The position numbers and the translations under genes were made by a program. The notes under the pieces are model-generated. The model did not search any database. It had not been told where the DNA came from and saw only the letters and a list, made by a program, of their open reading frames with translations. Below are positions 33,136-43,474 of a stretch of 64,000 nucleotides of DNA, piece after piece (position 1 is the first letter of the stretch; every line of letters begins with the position of its first letter). Origin of the DNA: Calycina herbarum (lineage: Eukaryota; Ascomycota; Leotiomycetes; Helotiales; Pezizellaceae); the NCBI GenBank assembly GCA_001414485.1, contig LLEY01000081.1, positions 186,001 to 250,000 on the forward strand, in the 5' to 3' direction.

Positions 33136-34248
33136 ATGGACCCCGAGCTCATCCGCTGTGCATACCGCATACAATACCTCTTCCAAACACCCCTCTACGC
33201 CAACGTCGATATCTCAAGTCGGAGACTGAGCTCTTACATTATGCATTCGCATCCTGAGGCTTCGAGTCGAGAGGAAAATCCTGCTCCCGCCACGGCAGAT
33301 GAGCTTGCAAAAGATCTGAAGGCTTTGTCGGATGGGTTTATTGAGGAACTTCAGAGGTTGTGGGTGAGAGAGGAGGCTCGGGCTGAGTGGGACATGGAAA
33401 TTCTTACGTGGGATGAGACGGAGGGGTTGGAGGATGTGTTGAAGGGACTTGGCATTGGGGATTCGGGGAGTGGGTTGGGAAAAATGGAAGTGATTACGAG
33501 AGATGAGATGGGGGGTTTGAAGGAGGGACTCGAGATTGAAGATTCGACGACTGGATTGGGAAAACAGAGCGAGACATCTGTTAAGCGAGAGGAGAATCCA
33601 GACTGTATCACTCTCAAGGGAACCCCGGACGAGAAGGAGAAGGACATGAAAACAGACAATAAGCGAGAAGCCAGCCCAAGCCATCCATCCTCTTCGGCAA
33701 CTCACAGTACAACCAAACATGAGCAGACCGGCATTGAGACCAGAAAGAATTCGTCGAATGATCTGGATGTGAGCCCTCCCAATCCCGAACATCCCACAAC
33801 AGATTCAAAGGGAAACATCAATCTGCCCATTAAGCGAGGAACCAGTCTCGGTCGTCCGTCCCCTGAGGTATTTGAAACTACATCCGACTTCGCAGAGGTT
33901 TATGGTGATCCCAGGCAGTATTTCTTCGGAGACGAAGTAAGTGGGCCGATCGTCGCATACGATCTTATGGATCTCCTAGGTCCCGGTCGCGAGCGAACCC
34001 ATGAACCACCAGCGCATCCAGCTCCTGCCCCATTCCGTGTTCCCGCACGAAGTCAAGCTGGACGAAGTGAAGAGAAGCGAGGCGAGTTACCTGCTTCTGT
34101 GTCTGGATTTGCCAAGTCCTTGTGGAAATCTGCACTAGGACTTAGAGGAGGGGGACGAGAACGAAAATCTCCGGCAGTTGGGGTTGAGAGAAGAGAGAGG
34201 CAGATGCAACTCAAGAAGAGATTCGAGGCGAGGACACTTCATAAATAG
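33136..34248 (+). CDS. Hypothetical protein, acidic and disordered
   Basis: One exon of 370 residues from the ATG at 33136 (MDPELIRCAYRIQYL). An earlier in-frame ATG at 33040 would add 32 residues, but it lies upstream of a TATA-like GTTATATAAACC at about 33079, so I prefer the later start. The first 30 residues form a possible helix (AYRIQYLFQTPLYANVDIS). Residues 60-150 are Glu-rich with two related segments (WDETEGLEDVLKGLGIGDSG and MGGLKEGLEIEDS). The centre is Ser/Thr/Pro-rich and the tail basic (KSLWKSALGLRGGGRERK). I recognise no family, membrane segment or signal peptide. It could be a lineage-specific nuclear or cytosolic protein; function unknown. Confidence 0.6.
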   Translation: MDPELIRCAYRIQYLFQTPLYANVDISSRRLSSYIMHSHPEASSREENPAPATADELAKDLKALSDGFIEELQRLWVREEARAEWDMEILTWDETEGLEDVLKGLGIGDSGSGLGKMEVITRDEMGGLKEGLEIEDSTTGLGKQSETSVKREENPDCITLKGTPDEKEKDMKTDNKREASPSHPSSSATHSTTKHEQTGIETRKNSSNDLDVSPPNPEHPTTDSKGNINLPIKRGTSLGRPSPEVFETTSDFAEVYGDPRQYFFGDEVSGPIVAYDLMDLLGPGRERTHEPPAHPAPAPFRVPARSQAGRSEEKRGELPASVSGFAKSLWKSALGLRGGGRERKSPAVGVERRERQMQLKKRFEARTLHK

Positions 34249-35304
34249 AGGGTTTAGGATGTTGGTCTGGTTGAGGGATATTTGAAATAGAGCGAGGTCT
34301 TGATGCTTGTTGTCTGATGTTTTCACAAGAGAAAATCATTACATCATTGTAAATATGTTTGAGTTTCTATTTTGCTTTATTTAATTGAAACAGTGGAATT
34401 TCTTAACACTTGTTACTGTAAATTAAAATTGTTATTTATTGTATATTTTATTTTATTATCATAATAGCTTTCCCCTGAATTTTCTTTTCCTACTCCTTTT
34501 AAATAATATAATAATTCAATAGTTTTTACAACGAATTAACTGCGTTATATTTTAATTATATGGGTCTTATCATTGTAATCTCTGCTACTGGTATTTCATT
34601 TACCCACTTATTTAGCAAAATAAAAACTTTGAATCCTCTTACAAGTCTGTGTCTATTTCTGTGTCTATTTCTCCTAATCTAGTTAACACCTGATTGCTTT
34701 TGTTCTTTAGATTAATCAAGTATAACAAATTCCAAACATCTTATTGTAATTATTATTTAGTATACAATCTATCATAATGTGTTGAATTTAGTAAATTCAC
34801 ATCGAAACAACTAATTCACAAGTCGCAAATCGTATTCTCATCCTTACTATTGATTAAGCAGCGAATCAAAGCTCAAACTTGAGTATTAAATGCAACCTAT
34901 TAGTTCACATTTTATCTATAGCTGAGAAACAACTAATTCACTGAAAAATATCCATAGATGAAATGATGAAATCAATTTTCTTGGTATCCTATCCGCTGAC
35001 AACAAACTGGTTATTCACTAAAGAGGATCATAGAACTCCTGGAGTAGTTTACTGCTGTAGTATCTCATTCACCTTCACTTAGTCGCCTGACCATATGACG
35101 CCATTCCAAGCTCGAACTGGGTATAAATTTATATGGACGTACCCTTCCTGCTACTTTCAATACCACCACAGAAATATCTGCAACCTACTTCTTGTGAGAA
35201 AGGCTCTACCTCATCCATAAATCAACACCAAATCTCACACTCTCACTAAACTCAATCGATCTCCTCAATAAAACAAAAACAACACAACCGACAGACAAAA
35301 CACG
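34249..35304. promoter_or_regulatory. AT-rich intergenic region and promoter of small membrane gene 1
   Basis: Strongly AT-rich from 34330 to 34960 without a gene. A TATAAAT box at 35122, about 180 bases before the ATG at 35305, is followed by a leader containing CTGCTACTTTCAATACCACC and CTTCTTGTGA. Those blocks recur before the second membrane gene. Confidence 0.6.
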
Positions 35305-35706
35305 ATGGCGCCAGCGCACTACGCAGTCATCCTCTCAATGGCCCACCGTGTAAATCTCCCTCCATGTACCCAAGAACTCAGCGCCAACAAAGGAGAATGC
35401 TTCCGCGAGCCCACTAACAAGGAGGTCGTGGAGTTTGCTATTTTTGGCCTATCGGTTACAATCCTTTTTTTCGTTTTCCTTTACTTTTTCGACAAATGTT
35501 TCGACAAATGTTTCGATAAATGCTGCGATGCCCTCATAGGAAACGAGGAACAAAAGCAAGCTGCTCAAGGTCTTGAAGACAAGGCGATGGATCAGGAGAA
35601 GGAGGAGTTGCTTGATGACTACGACGGAGCCGACTATGACGAAAAGAATGAGTTATCGTACGGTACAATGCGTTACAAACAAGTCACCGAGGGTATGGAA
35701 GCTTGA
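35305..35706 (+). CDS. Small single-pass membrane protein, copy 1
   Basis: One exon of 133 residues with no recognised family. The first 41 residues hold two cysteines (Cys21, Cys32). One membrane span covers about 42-62 (FAIFGLSVTILFFVFLYF). Three tandem FDKC units follow (62-73), then CCD, a charged helix (EEQKQAAQGLEDKAMDQEKEE), an acidic stretch (DDYDGADYDEKNE) and the ending VTEGMEA. The FDKC repeats come from a 12-base DNA repeat. The neighbour 0.76 kb downstream has the same plan: Cys pair, span, KQAAQ block, VTxGME ending. The promoter and 3' region also match, so the two are a local duplication. The juxtamembrane Cys residues could be acylated or form disulphides. Expression is inferred from the TATA box and conserved leader. 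Confidence 0.7.
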   Translation: MAPAHYAVILSMAHRVNLPPCTQELSANKGECFREPTNKEVVEFAIFGLSVTILFFVFLYFFDKCFDKCFDKCCDALIGNEEQKQAAQGLEDKAMDQEKEELLDDYDGADYDEKNELSYGTMRYKQVTEGMEA

Positions 35707-36463
35707 GGGATTCTGAGGGTTTGTTTGGAGAATTGGGATCATCAGATAATCTTTGGGTGTTCAGAGATGTTTAGGGCAGCTGGATAAGCTTATTAGGATA
35801 CTGGGATGAGCTTCGGCAATTGTATATCGAGCTGGACAACTGAACAACGGGGCATTCTTGGGAAGGTCTAGAGGTAGTTAGGTAAACTAGTAAACCAACC
35901 AAGCTTTTGCCTCCTCGAACTTCTTAATTATCTTCAAGTGAACAAAGAACTTCTAATTCACTATAGTAGTAGAGCTGCATCCCATACCCGCCCCCCCACT
36001 CTTTGCGGTGGACAATAAAAGCGGCAGTAAATCTTCAGGTTCGTACCTTATTCTCTCATTGTTCGAAATCTCTAGGGTAATTCAAGGGAGATAACCTAAA
36101 TACTTAGAACAATTCTGAATATTAGTCTAGGTGATTTGAAACAATGAAGTTCGACTGTCATAACTATTTGGGTTAATTGCCTTGAATGAAGTGCCCTTAT
36201 AATAGAAGAACGGGAACAAGGTGCTAATTTACTGCCGTTTTCCAGCTGGAGCCCCCCCTCACATGCCCAACTCACGTTTACCGCTGCAGTCTATCATTCA
36301 CTCAAACTCGGTTCCTTGATGAGAACACATGATGCCAAGATGCCTTGGTATAAATATCTCTCTTGCTACTTGAAAACCACCACAAGATCATCTACAAACC
36401 GCTTCTTGTGAATCACATCAATAAAACAATAACGACCCATACATTCTCATAACAACGAGCAAG
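35707..36463. promoter_or_regulatory. Spacer between duplicated genes with MITE insertion and promoter 2
   Basis: The first part (35707-35930) is the 3' region of copy 1 and resembles the region after copy 2 (CTGGATAAGCTT and AAACCAACCAAGCTTTTGCC). The middle holds the MITE at 36011-36245. A TATAAAT box at 36349 and the leader TTGCTACTTGAAAACCACC...CTTCTTGTGA precede the second ATG. Confidence 0.65.
36011..36245. mobile_element. MITE of the GCGGCAGTAAA family, copy 2
   Basis: The left end GACAATAAAAGCGGCAGTAA and right end TTTACTGCCGTTTTCCAGC are inverted copies. The 235-base interior contains TTAGAACAATTCTGAATATT, then GATTTGAAACAATGAAG, closely matching the interior of the copy at 59718. 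It lies about 100 bases upstream of the TATA box of small membrane gene 2. Confidence 0.8.
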
Positions 36464-36820
36464 ATGCCGCCAACAGTTACCATAGCAATGATGCTCACTA
36501 CTACTCCTCCTCTTTGTAGAGAACTAGAGTGCAACAACGATGACGATGACTATGTTCGAAAAGCAGGAATTGCGATCCTCTCAATGATAGGCTTCGGAAT
36601 TTTATTCGCGCTTGTCGTTTATGTTGTTATTAAGAAGATCAGCAATGCACGTAAGAAAAAGGCCCAACGAAAGCAAGCAGCACAAGATCTCCTTAAAAAG
36701 GTTGCAGAGCTTGATGGCGAGACGGATACCAAAATCGAATTGGAGGATATCACATACTTTATTAATGATGCAAATTTGACTCGTCCACCGGTGGCAGTCA
36801 CAAAGGGCATGGAAGTTTGA
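36464..36820 (+). CDS. Small single-pass membrane protein, copy 2
   Basis: One exon of 118 residues, paralogous to the product of 35305-35706. Cys18 and Cys23 precede an Asp run (DDDD, 26-29). A membrane span covers about 33-56 (AGIAILSMIGFGILFALVVYVV). A basic stretch (KKISNARKKKAQRK), the shared KQAAQDLLKK block and the ending VTKGMEV follow. It lacks the FDKC repeats of copy 1 and is more basic after the span. Its TATA box is 115 bases before the ATG and the leader is similar to copy 1. By the positive-inside rule the basic C-terminal side should face the cytosol and the acidic N-terminus the lumen or exterior. No family is recognised. Confidence 0.7.
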   Translation: MPPTVTIAMMLTTTPPLCRELECNNDDDDYVRKAGIAILSMIGFGILFALVVYVVIKKISNARKKKAQRKQAAQDLLKKVAELDGETDTKIELEDITYFINDANLTRPPVAVTKGMEV

Positions 36821-38336
36821 CTTGAGGAGTATGTGGCCGGGATCTGGGTTCTGAAATGGAGAACTGGATAAGCTTGGGATACTCGGAAGGCTTTGGACAA
36901 TTTGATTTCGATATGGAGGACTGAGCATGCTTGGGATAATGGGATATGCTTTTGGTCACTGGATAGGCGTTGCTTTGGAGGATTAGCTTTGGCTGATGGT
37001 CTTTCTACAGGAGGATTGGTCGAGCTATGGTTACGGATTATGAAATTATGACTTGGGGGTAGTTGAGCGAACTATTAAACCAAGCTTAACCAAACTTTTG
37101 CCTTCCTGACTAATTCAAATAGTTCGTGAGATGCTTTTTCATTCTCTTAGATCCATTACAGTGATGATCTGGTATGCTTTACTCACCAATTGTGGAATTA
37201 ACTGCTTACGTTACTATTTTATAGTATTTAGTAGAGAGTCTAGTAATTCAAGCTATTAAATTGTATTGCTTAAGAGTAATCAATTTAATTAATTAAAGTC
37301 TTGAATGTTTTGAAAGTATAGAGTATTAGATACTTATCCAAGTAACATTTGTTTAATATAGACATCCTAGATGTTTTAGAAGACTTATGTTATTTAAATA
37401 AATTATAGATGTTGAGTATAGCGAATTTAGAATATTTCTAGACAGAATTAGTCAGTTATATAATTGGTAGATAAAATATACTAGATTAATCGAAATATTA
37501 CCACTTCATCAAGACCTACGACGACCCTTCTTTGCCTGAGGTAGCCGATGAGTAGACTTTGAAGAGTAAACTCAATGGCTCAAACCTTATTTCCGTAATC
37601 CAGGGTTCTTATACCAACTCAATATCCCCCAATTGACATACAGTTTACAAGCGCTTATGACCCTACCTTGTTTCCTTATTAAATCTTCCTACATGCGCTA
37701 GCCTGTAGCAGCCTCACAAGCGAGTTCACTACATCACTTCCAAGTATTCATGACCCAGATATGTTACAAAACCCCGCAAAAACTCGAATCTAACACTTTA
37801 AGTCCCAACTCCTTCACAATCATCATCTCACTGCAGTGCATCGTCATACCCAACCCAGTGTTCCTCAGCCACATCGTATTCGGTTCCCACAAAAAAAATC
37901 GATAACCCGGCGAACAGTTCCTAACAACTCAACTGACTCATGAAAGTGTCACAAAGTAACACAAACCTGTATTACAGCGTCGTAGTACAGATCGATCATC
38001 GTACTCATGTAATCCTGCGAGTGCACTTCCGGAAGAAAGTACCGGGTGAGGATACTGCATTGTCAACTTTCAAGGGAAGAGGATAAAACAAGCGAGGGGG
38101 GACAAGGAAGATTCATTACATTTGTGCATAAAAAGAGGCTAATTCGTCAGAAGAAGAAACGTCTATAAGCATGGGGAATATCCGAGAACTTCCTCCCTCC
38201 GACAACGCCATCAAGCCCAACAACGTATTTGCATCACCCTTTGATCCTTAAACATACTCATACTCATTGCCTATCCCTCTCATTCATTCTCACCTATCCT
38301 CTACCTTCCAACATTTCCCTCGCCCTATTCCACCCC
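36821..38336. other. Convergent intergenic region, AT-rich
   Basis: The first 290 bases resemble the 3' region of small membrane gene 1. From 37130 to 37500 the sequence is AT-rich and non-coding. 37500-38330 has mixed composition with no supported gene. Confidence 0.55.
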
Positions 38337-39602
38337 CTACAAAATCCTGTACTCCCCCTCCTCCTCCTTTCTCCGAACCCCCATTAGCACTAAAAGCCTC
38401 GTCTCCGCCTCAGGCCGATCCCCAATAGCCATCTCCCAAGCGCGACTCTGCAAAAGCCTCGGTAGGCGATCCCCCCTTTCTCCCCCATGTTTGATGTAGC
38501 TCTTGAGCCACTCCTTGAGCTTCTCATCAACGCGCTCAGAACACATAGTCATGATGGCTATTTCCGAGAGTTCGCGGATGTCGATTTCGGTGCAATCTGT
38601 TTCCAAGGTTAGCAAATACCGTCATCAACGGAAAAAGAAGGTGAACAAAATGTTTGGCAGGTGGAAAAAAGGGAGAGAAAAAAACTAACCAGCAACACAC
38701 TTCTTCAACCTCCCCAAGCTATACTCCCCCACACTCTTCGCCCCCACATTACTCGCCACGATGTTCAACGTGACCTCATCCAAAAAACTCGTATTCTTAT
38801 AACTCTCCACATTGATATAAGAAACAAGCATAGCCACCACCCTCGCCGGAACAACATCCTCTTTCTTCTTATCCACAAACTTGACGAGATCCGCTTCGAA
38901 CTTCGGCGCCTCGGAGAGGTAACTCGCACGTACCGTGTAGACCTTTCCTCGCACGATGATGTCTTTTGTTTTGAAGTCGAAGTCGGATTTGGAACCGGAG
39001 CCACCAGAGGAACTATCTTTTTCTTTCGAACCTCCCCCGGAACCTTTGGATGAGGAGCCCCCGCCAGAACCAGATCCAGATCCAGATCCCGAGTTTGAAT
39101 TTGATCCAGAATTACCATTACCATGTGCCCCCGGGAAAAAGCACCCACAATTCCCATGCGCATGTGGTGGATAAGGCATCTCATAAACATGAGGAAAGAC
39201 TTGAGGATGTGACATAGCTCTAGGTTTCATCCCCCCACACTCATGCCCACCACATCCCATAACAGGCGGTCCCATATTATACTCCTCAAAGTACGGCACA
39301 GGCACCGACATAGAATGTTGAACCGGCATCCTCCTCAACGGTCCCATAGCCAATTGTCTCGGATCAATCCCCGCCATTCGCGGAGCGAGTTCCTGGTAAG
39401 CCGGCATCCTGGTAACTGGTCCAGACATGCCAGACATATAGGTATCAGGCATCGCTCGTCGTCGGCCATACATAGGGACTGGTTGTCCCATTCCCGCAGC
39501 CCCCGGAGAGTGAAGGACATCACGACGTCCACCAGAGGAAGGAGGTAGGTCCCCATAGAGTGCTTGTCGACGGTTGAAAGGTGCTAACTGCATACCAGCC
39601 AT
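38337..39602 (-). CDS. Gly/Ser-rich protein with possible BTB-like region
   Basis: Exons 39602-38690 and 38596-38337 on the minus strand give 390 residues; the 93-nt intron (GTTAGT to AACAG) joins KKCVAD to CTEIDIRELSE. The start MAGMQLAPF is the first ATG that fits the leader. Residues 1-150 are Met/Pro/Arg-rich, then a Cys/His patch (CGGHECGG, HGNCGCFF) and a Gly/Ser run of about 50 residues. From about 225, DIIVRGKVYTVRASYLS...AMLVSYINVESYKN, followed by helical ELSEIAIMTMCSERV, looks like a diverged BTB/POZ fold. That reading is from pattern only. A low-complexity N-terminus joined to a small folded domain suggests a scaffold or regulator. The exact role is unknown. Confidence 0.65.
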
Positions 39603-40334
39603 AGTGAGATGATTGAATAAGGAAGAAGTCGCCGAAGAAGAATCAAAAGGATATCCAAAACTTGACAAAAGCCAAAGTTCAAGATGGGGGCATTTAAGGG
39701 AGTAATTTGAGGGAATTATTGACGGGAGGAAAAACAGGATATCAGAAAGGAATCTCACGTGAAATGAGAAAAAGACAAGTAAGGGGCTTCAAAGAGTCAA
39801 ACCAGAGGTATATGTGCTAAGTTTTTCCCTCGAAAACGAAAAAAGTGCGCAATAAGACATAGCCAAGTGTCACCTCTCGTATGTAACACCATAGCCGTTG
39901 GCATCTGACAACACCATGACCTCTTCCCGTCTGTCATATGTAGCAACAAACCAACGTGTAAAATGCACAAACCCTGCGGACTACATACCGTTTCGACGAT
40001 AAAAAAATCACGTGGGAGGCACTACTTGCAAACAAACGCCAATCGAATTTCGTATCTGACAAACCGGGAACCCAGAAACATCGGGAATATACAATTATTT
40101 TGGCGGGACGAACCTGCTGCTGTGACTTTGCCACTCCCGAGAAAAGCAAATGTGTCCGCATGAACCCTTTACCCGCATTATTGTTCGCAAAAAAAGCCAC
40201 TCACAATGTATCGATCGTACCGTCCCGAGATTTGGTAGAACCTAGACCATTCTTAGATCAGAGAGCTGCATTTGGAGAAGTACATCGAAGCGTCGTATTT
40301 TGCTTCCCATCCACTCGATCCTCAAGTCTAGCCC
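39603..40334. other. Intergenic region, tandem minus-strand genes
   Basis: It lies upstream of the Gly/Ser-rich gene and downstream of the Mpv17 gene. There is no supported frame. Short overlapping frames at 39934-40200 lack any family features. Confidence 0.5.
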
Positions 40335-41257
40335 CTAGTACTTGGGTCCACCGGGATGTCCACCAGGGTAGTCGTCGCCTGGTCTCGATCGATTTTGGTC
40401 GTCGTTATATCTCTTTCGGAGGGCCTGGAGGCGCTTCTTCTTTGTGACCGAGTTGACATATGTGCCAATGAAGAATGCGATAATGTTGAAAAATGGAACC
40501 CAGGTGTGTTCGGGAAGGAATTTCTGTGCAAAGGCCAGACACAGCGGGGAAGAGATCCAGCTGACCCTCATGACAGGCATGAATCCCGCTTTCCACGTCG
40601 CATGAACTTGGTGGATGGTCTTAGCGCCGGCAATTATGGCCATTGATATGAGGTAGACGGAGTTTTGGACGGGGGCAATCTTTCACACTTGATCAGCATC
40701 ATTCTGTATAACACACGATGGACCACTTACGAGCAAGTTGCTGACCAGAATCTGGAGAATCTTGGATTTCAAACTCGTACGTCCCTTGAAGAGCTTCTGG
40801 AGAATACTGATCAAAACATGGCCCAATGGCGCGCTGATGAAGGCGCCATATGCCGCCATCTTGGGAACGCGGGCTGTGAAGTAGTGACCATTCTTGTTGC
40901 GGTCCTTTGCGATCCACGAGGCCAAGATCTCCTGCAAAGCCGAAAGTGTGCCCGACGTGAGCATCTTTGTTCGCAGGGGATTCGTCTGAAGCTGCTTCAA
41001 GTATGCCTGCGTTCTTTTCGTCAGCGATTGACGGCGCCAGCCCGATCTTGGGATTGATCACGTACCGCCAAGTAACCCTTCGTGCCCTCATTTGCCTTTC
41101 CACCGGTCAAGGCAGCGCCGACATTGTGTACCATATCGTGTTTGCCGTCCAGGAGGGTGGCCCGTATACTGTCGACGCCTTTTGGCAGAGCTGGAAGAGC
41201 GGCATCAACCGCTGGGCCAGTCTGCTTGATGACATCCTTCTCGAACTTGACCGACAT
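40335..41257 (-). CDS. Mpv17/PMP22-family membrane protein (possible Woronin sorting complex homologue)
   Basis: Exons 41257-41066, 41006-40731 and 40679-40335 give 270 residues, each boundary in phase 0. The Mpv17/PMP22 core starts at AYLKQLQTNPLRTKMLTSGTL, continues with ARVPKMAAYGAFISAPLGHVL and ends with VMRVSWISSPLCLAFAQKFLPEHTWVPFFNIIAFFIGTY. Four hydrophobic spans are visible. A 65-residue N-terminal extension (KFEKDVIKQTGPAVDAALP) and a basic, Pro/Gly-rich tail surround the core. Family members reside in peroxisomal or inner mitochondrial membranes. In filamentous ascomycetes one branch, WSC, sorts Woronin-body protein in the peroxisome membrane. The N-terminal extension fits that branch, but this assignment is an inference and the general family is the safe call. 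Confidence 0.85.
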
Positions 41258-43474
41258 TGTGTAGGGTGACCAGTAGTAAATCTGCCTTGGATCGCGGGTT
41301 AGCCAGATGATGAAGTCGCAATTGTATTGCGGGGTGTGGAGGAGGTGGTGGGTGTTGATGGTGAGATGGGAGGGCCGGGCAAGTCTGTTTACCTGTTGAG
41401 GTCGGGGGACCCTGCCGAGGTACCAGTACCAGCCGGAGATGGAGATGGAGATGGAGCTTGTCGCGATGAACAGACGAGGCGGCTGTTGTAGCGCGCGCAA
41501 AAGAAAGAAAGGGGTTGGGGCAACTGACCGTTCAATTCAATCTGGCACGTCCTCTCGTGACGGGTTGGTGGCGATTGATGGGAGGAGATGGTGTTGTGGT
41601 GTTTTGTTGGGCAAGCAAAAGCAAATGCGACAGGTGAGCGCAAGAGGAGGTGCGACAGCGAATGGCTCCAGGAACAGGGGTATCCAATTGGAGCCGAGCC
41701 GAGGGGCTGTGAGTACAAGGGAAAGCGGCACTGAATATATTGACAACTCATAAAAGAATCTTCATTTTCCTCAACTATTGGAATTCTTATTTTTGATGCT
41801 GGCTCAAAGCTTAAAGTTTTAGTGCAATTGCTTGATATATTGGAGTAGAACCTCGAAGTAATGCAGCAAAACACAGTAAAAAGAAGCTGAGTCTAGAACA
41901 TCCATAGACCGCCGCTTTCCTCTCCCAGTGGGGCGTCTCGCTCAACGACATCTCCCCTCTCACTCACTCACCGTCCACGACCGAGTTGCTTCCACAAATA
42001 AACTGGAAACGGACCGCTGCAATTCGACCGAGAGTTACTGTATATGGACAGTACACATATGTATGTACAGCACCGTATCTACCCATTGGGGTTAGTTCTC
42101 CACACTGCAAATGGCAGTCCAGGCCATGGATGCCTCGAGGAGTGTTCTCCTTGGTCGAGCCCATTCTAGCAAAAAATGTGCCGACAGTGCTCTGCATATG
42201 CAAGATAGAGTGGTGTGCATGTACTACAGTGGCCATAAGACTTCGCCTTGTCCTCTATCTTTACCCATCGCAAGGCCTTTCTCGATTTGCGTCCAGTAAC
42301 TAGATGGTTCCGAGCATCGAGAACACAAGTTGGAAGCAGCATGCTTTGTGCCTTCCAAAGTTGTTTTTGTCGAAAAGAAAGTCTGAACATGCTGATGGTT
42401 CAAGCCGGATTTCTCCTTCTCGGGATTTCAATTCCAAAGAGCATTTCAAAGTTAGGAGGTAAGAGTATACACCGTTCTCGGTACATCAGAACGACTAAGA
42501 AGCCTTGAGCAATAAACTCAAACGGCTTACGATAATTGAATTGCTTCGTTTTTTGGAACAATCAAGCTAATTGTTCCAGGACTTCTAGCTTGGACAGTTA
42601 CCTGCTCTCCAGGAAGCTTACAAGTATGGAGAGATCAGGTTTTCTATTCTTCAAAGATTTCATATAAACTTTTGTTTTTTCTTGCATTTCCTACGCAAAC
42701 TGGATTACAGTGAGGAGGCATACGCAAAATGGAGCCTGCATCTTACATACAGGAATGAAACCAAGCGACAAACAGGTCAAACGAAACACTTCTAGCATCA
42801 TCTTCTCGTGTCGTGGTGAAATGTTATGGAAACGGTAAGAGATATTTGAAAACAACAGCTCACTCTGTAAACCGGGATACAAGAGTATTTCCTAGATATC
42901 GCCGCCTCTTTCTGGTAGCCCTCATTTTGATAATTTCAAAGTCCCTTGATTTTGAAAACCAAAATCACAGCTTCGTTCTCGGTGACTGTTTGTTGCCAAA
43001 CATAGATCATGTGGAATCATTTTTCTGCTTGTTAAACCAGGCCATGGGTCCTACTTCGACCTTGGTCAGACTTCATGTCTTGAATCAATCCATTCATCAA
43101 GTTCGATTCTTGTCAAACACCCAGTCTCATTTTTTATTGAAGATGGATGGGACGAATAAAGCTTGAATGGTGGTAAGTCCTCCTCCGCCGTCATCCAACC
43201 AGAGTCGTCTTCGGCTAAACTTTGACACCCTGAGGTCTACAGATTCACTCAACAACAACTTCACTTTAAAAATAACTGGCTCTCCTTCAAAGGCCAGGAG
43301 ATAAGCCGATATGAACCGACCCTCATTTCCCACAGCTTTAATCTTAGGCAGCCTTGCCGACCGACCCAAGTCCACATCAACAAAACACCGAATCCTGCTC
43401 TATCTTGAAGATCTCAACACACATTCAAGAGACAAGAACACCCAGTAGTAATCAACCTGTCTGCAACCAAGACA
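41258..43474. other. Long divergent intergenic region
   Basis: This 2.2 kb spacer lies between the Mpv17 gene and the Cys-rich gene. Several overlapping frames occur (41439-41874, 41986-42508, 42813-43375) on both strands, but all lack motifs and splice logic. A GGAGATGGAGATGGAGATGG hexamer repeat lies near 41436. The last 100 bases before 43475 look like a CA-rich leader. Confidence 0.5.

Noticed and set aside
41439..43375. Chains of 80-160 codon frames in the spacer before the Cys-rich gene
   Set aside because: Different frames and strands overlap, without motifs or consistent introns; hexamer repeats inflate one frame.
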